From an uncultured Eubacteriales bacterium (GTDB lineage: Bacteria > Bacillota > Clostridia > Lachnospirales > Lachnospiraceae): a stretch of DNA of 36,247 nucleotides. The DNA lies in the NCBI GenBank assembly GCA_949292795.1, contig CASFBR010000104.1, positions 1 to 36,247 on the forward strand, in the 5' to 3' direction. Shown piece after piece: positions 34,702 to 36,247 of this stretch. Position 1 is the stretch's first letter. Every line of letters begins with the position of its first letter. A program made the position numbers and the translations under genes. The notes below the pieces were generated by a model. It worked only from the letters and a program-made list of their open reading frames with translations, was not told the origin of the DNA and did no database searches.

Positions 34702-35151
34702 ATGGAACTTTTAAAAATCCGCGAGCATCCGGATCTGGCTTTATCTGCGGCTGCCTGGTTTCATACCAAATGGCAGATTCCCCAGGAGGAATACGAGACA
34801 AGCATCCGCCAATGCCTGCGGTGCACCGGCGCCATTCCGCAATGGTATGCTGCGGTCCAGGACGGCGCAATCATCGGAGGGGCCGGCGTTATTGAAAATG
34901 ATTTTCACAAACGTACCGATCTGACGCCAAATATATGTGCACTTTATGTCTCCGAGGAATACCGTGGGCGCGGGCTTGCCGGTCAGCTTTTACAGCTTGC
35001 CTGTGATGATATGGCCGGCTTTGGCATCCATACACTTTATCTGATCACCGAACATACTTCTTTTTATGAACGTTACGGCTGGCAATTTCTATGCATGGCT
35101 GAAGAAAACTCCGGGGAACTGATACGCATGTATGTCCGGCAAACCAAATAA
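34702..35151 (+). CDS. GNAT N-acetyltransferase
   Basis: 149 residues, single GNAT domain; the only plus-strand host gene here. The acetyl-CoA loop is ALYVSEEYRGRGLAGQLLQLAC, and the C-terminal strand pair reads YLITEHTSFYERYGWQF, typical of small GNATs. The substrate is not readable. Start at 34702 has GGGAGGGAG 4 nt upstream; an earlier ATG at 34636 lies in the promoter and is not real. Own promoter. Transcribed towards the tRNA-Ser remnant. Confidence 0.85.
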   Translation: MELLKIREHPDLALSAAAWFHTKWQIPQEEYETSIRQCLRCTGAIPQWYAAVQDGAIIGGAGVIENDFHKRTDLTPNICALYVSEEYRGRGLAGQLLQLACDDMAGFGIHTLYLITEHTSFYERYGWQFLCMAEENSGELIRMYVRQTK

Positions 35152-35159
35152 ACCTTTCT

Positions 35160-35353
35160 TACCGCGCGTGCGCATCCGGCGCAAAACATTTTTTATTTTA
35201 CAGACTGCGTTCCTTAAAAACAAAAAATCCTGCTGTATAGGATTCTTTGCCCTCGGCGGGCCGCATAAGCGACATCTGCATCTTCACCGCAGTGTGATTC
35301 CAAGCGGAACTTTGTTATTGCATAGGAACGCCGTTTTCTATGCAATGAAAAAA
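35160..35353. repeat. Dispersed palindromic element, copy 4 (composite)
   Basis: Begins CGCGCGTGCGCATCCGGCGC, then TTTTTTATTTT, and a second part from 35243 that matches the thrS-leader copy, finishing with the TTATTGCATAGGAACG...TTCTATGCAATGAAAAAA stem (35309-35353) seen in copies 1 and 2. It joins both sub-types in one place. Confidence 0.78.
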
Positions 35354-35373
35354 CTCCGGCAAAAATATGCCGG
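35348..35373 (-). terminator. Intrinsic terminator of the disrupted tRNA-Ser gene
   Basis: Minus strand: CCGGCA/TGCCGG stem (35368-35373 with 35356-35361) followed within 2 nt by T6 (35348-35353), 17 nt after the tRNA-Ser 3' end. Confidence 0.75.
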
Positions 35374-35389
35374 TGGATAATGCAGATCA

Positions 35390-35446
35390 CGGAGATGGGG
35401 GGATTTGAATCCTCGCGCCGGTTGCTCGACCTACCGCATTTCGAGT
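35390..35446 (-). pseudogene. 3' half of tRNA-Ser(CGA), probable attachment site
   Basis: From the anticodon loop onward the minus strand reads CTCGAAA (anticodon CGA), TGCGG (3' anticodon stem), a class-II long variable arm (GGTCGAGCAACCGGC), a T-loop TTCAAAT and the acceptor CATCTCC plus discriminator G, a typical tRNA-Ser end. The 5' half is absent: the sequence before the anticodon loop (ATAAAA) does not pair with TGCGG and no GGAGATG is found. The T-stem is also imperfect. This is the mark left when an integrative element recombines at the tRNA anticodon loop. Confidence 0.75.
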
Positions 35447-35947
35447 TTTATCGCCGTCTGTTAATTACATAGTTTCTCCTGTCAGTTTCAGTCAGCCTTG
35501 TACACCCGCAAACCCGCATGAAATCTGGGCTTTTTGAAAAAATCGCCCGAAAATACTAAGAAATCGCCCATCGGTTCCAATCAACGATTTTTCCGCTTTT
35601 GGAAAGGACTGCGGAAAGAACGGAAAGAACAAAAATCAAAAGGCAATACACGGACAGTTCGAATGCCGACAAAGATTATCAAGATATCCGCACCCTGCAA
35701 GGCTTTTCAAGCTGGCGGAAAATCCGTGACCTGCACACAGCAGACAGCGAAGGGAGTGCTGAGTAATGACAAAGAAAGCTTTCTGAAAGAATGAAATGTC
35801 TACCAAATAGCAATTTAGTCAACTACGATTGACCAAATCGTGATTGACTAAAATTTTCAATAAGCAATGTGCAATCATCAAAATCGCACATCCGTAAACG
35901 AAAATCTCCTTTGGTACAATGAACGTATCAAAGAAGGGTTTTGCATT
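35447..35947 (+). other. Left end of a mobile element: gene debris, no intact gene
   Basis: 500 bp without a convincing gene. A plus-strand reading frame, about 35647-35766, gives a protein tail (NADKDYQDIRTLQGFSSWRK..., ending SEGSAE and TAA) and its stop overlaps an ATG (TAATG) of a 6-codon remnant MTKKAF, the layout of two formerly coupled genes of a mobile element now reduced. An overlapping 86-codon frame at 35534-35794 is probably not real. Base composition is lower in GC than the neighbours. Confidence 0.5.
35912..35920 (+). promoter_or_regulatory. Extended -10 promoter for tnpV
   Basis: TGGTACAAT, a TGN extended -10 (TACAAT at 35915-35920), 28 nt upstream of the tnpV start; no clear -35 box. 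Confidence 0.5.
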
Positions 35948-36247
35948 ATGGTTAAAACAATATTTGAACAACTAGGCGGCACATACACCATGCAGGGAGA
36001 TTATTGCCTGCCTAATCTCACCTTACCACCCGAAGAAAAACGCCCCATCGGCGTGTGGGGACAGCGCCGGCTGCGCTATTTAAAGCAGCACCGAAAAGTC
36101 TTGTATTATAATTTGCTCACTTCCGGTAAGCTTCGTTCCCATCTTGCCGATGTTGAGGAAGAAACGCAGCCCCTTTTTCTTCGGCTGGTAAAACAATACG
36201 CCGAGAGAGAAGGTATTACCGAACAGCTTAAGGATGAGAATCCAATG
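35948..36247 (+). CDS. tnpV: TnpV-family transposon protein, 3' end cut by window edge
   Basis: The first 100 residues are visible. QLGGTYTMQGDYCLPNL, then IGVWGQRRLRYLKQHRKVLYYNLLTSGKL and LRLVKQYAEREGITEQLK are the signature of TnpV, a small protein of Tn4451-type and other integrative/mobilizable elements of Clostridia; its function is not established. RBS AAGGG lies 9 nt before ATG. It marks the DNA right of 35.45 kb as mobile. Confidence 0.88.
   Translation, partial: MVKTIFEQLGGTYTMQGDYCLPNLTLPPEEKRPIGVWGQRRLRYLKQHRKVLYYNLLTSGKLRSHLADVEEETQPLFLRLVKQYAEREGITEQLKDENPM

Noticed and set aside
35390-35446. An intact tRNA-Ser
   Set aside because: The 5' half and the matching anticodon stem are missing; only anticodon loop to acceptor end is present.

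Overview
The window comes from a low-to-mid-GC Gram-positive Clostridia genome, most likely a Lachnospiraceae gut anaerobe. This rests on strong AGGAGG-type ribosome binding sites, a Thr T-box leader, an infC-rpmI-rplT operon with a leader attenuator, a ThrRS without a TGS domain, a Ser/Thr kinase/PP2C pair, small RelA/SpoT synthetase, and a TnpV gene at the right edge. The species is not identifiable from this sequence alone. Nearly all genes before 34.5 kb are on the minus strand.

Layout by coordinate. 1-3 kb: isoaspartyl dipeptidase and a YfcC-type transporter. 3-5 kb: a GNAT protein with an unusual C-terminal half carrying a GGADGPT motif. 5-8.1 kb: a NifX-like/FKBP fusion with a His/Cys-rich linker, YaaA, a BCP peroxiredoxin and a membrane protein (oxidative/metal stress flavour). 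8.3-11.5 kb: a HelD-type helicase whose C-terminus is fused to what looks like the N-terminal non-catalytic domain of a GH31 glycosidase. 11.8-12.2 kb: tRNA-Asn and a small membrane protein. 12.4-19.9 kb: a complete oligopeptide ABC importer (A-B-C-D-F order of transcription). 20.1-22.3 kb: a four-helix membrane protein and infC-rpmI-rplT. 22.4-25.2 kb: T-box-controlled thrS with a nucleoside deaminase. 25.4-33.4 kb: a translationally coupled operon PP2C phosphatase - transmembrane Ser/Thr kinase - single-pass membrane protein - 1675-residue Ig-like surface protein. 33.7-35.2 kb: small (p)ppGpp synthetase, tRNA-Gly and a plus-strand GNAT gene.

From about 35.45 kb onward a different DNA begins: the 3' half of a tRNA-Ser(CGA) is left on the chromosome side, followed by gene debris and tnpV. 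This is best read as the left end of an integrated mobile element with its crossover near the tRNA anticodon loop.

The most unusual items are the HelD-GH31 fusion (with duplicated terminator-like hairpins just upstream), the four-gene phosphatase/kinase/giant Ig protein operon whose last gene starts with ten 12-bp in-frame repeats, a family of dispersed palindromic intergenic elements (four copies), and several short tandem repeats that sit just after stop codons. All family assignments are from reading motifs; no database search was run.
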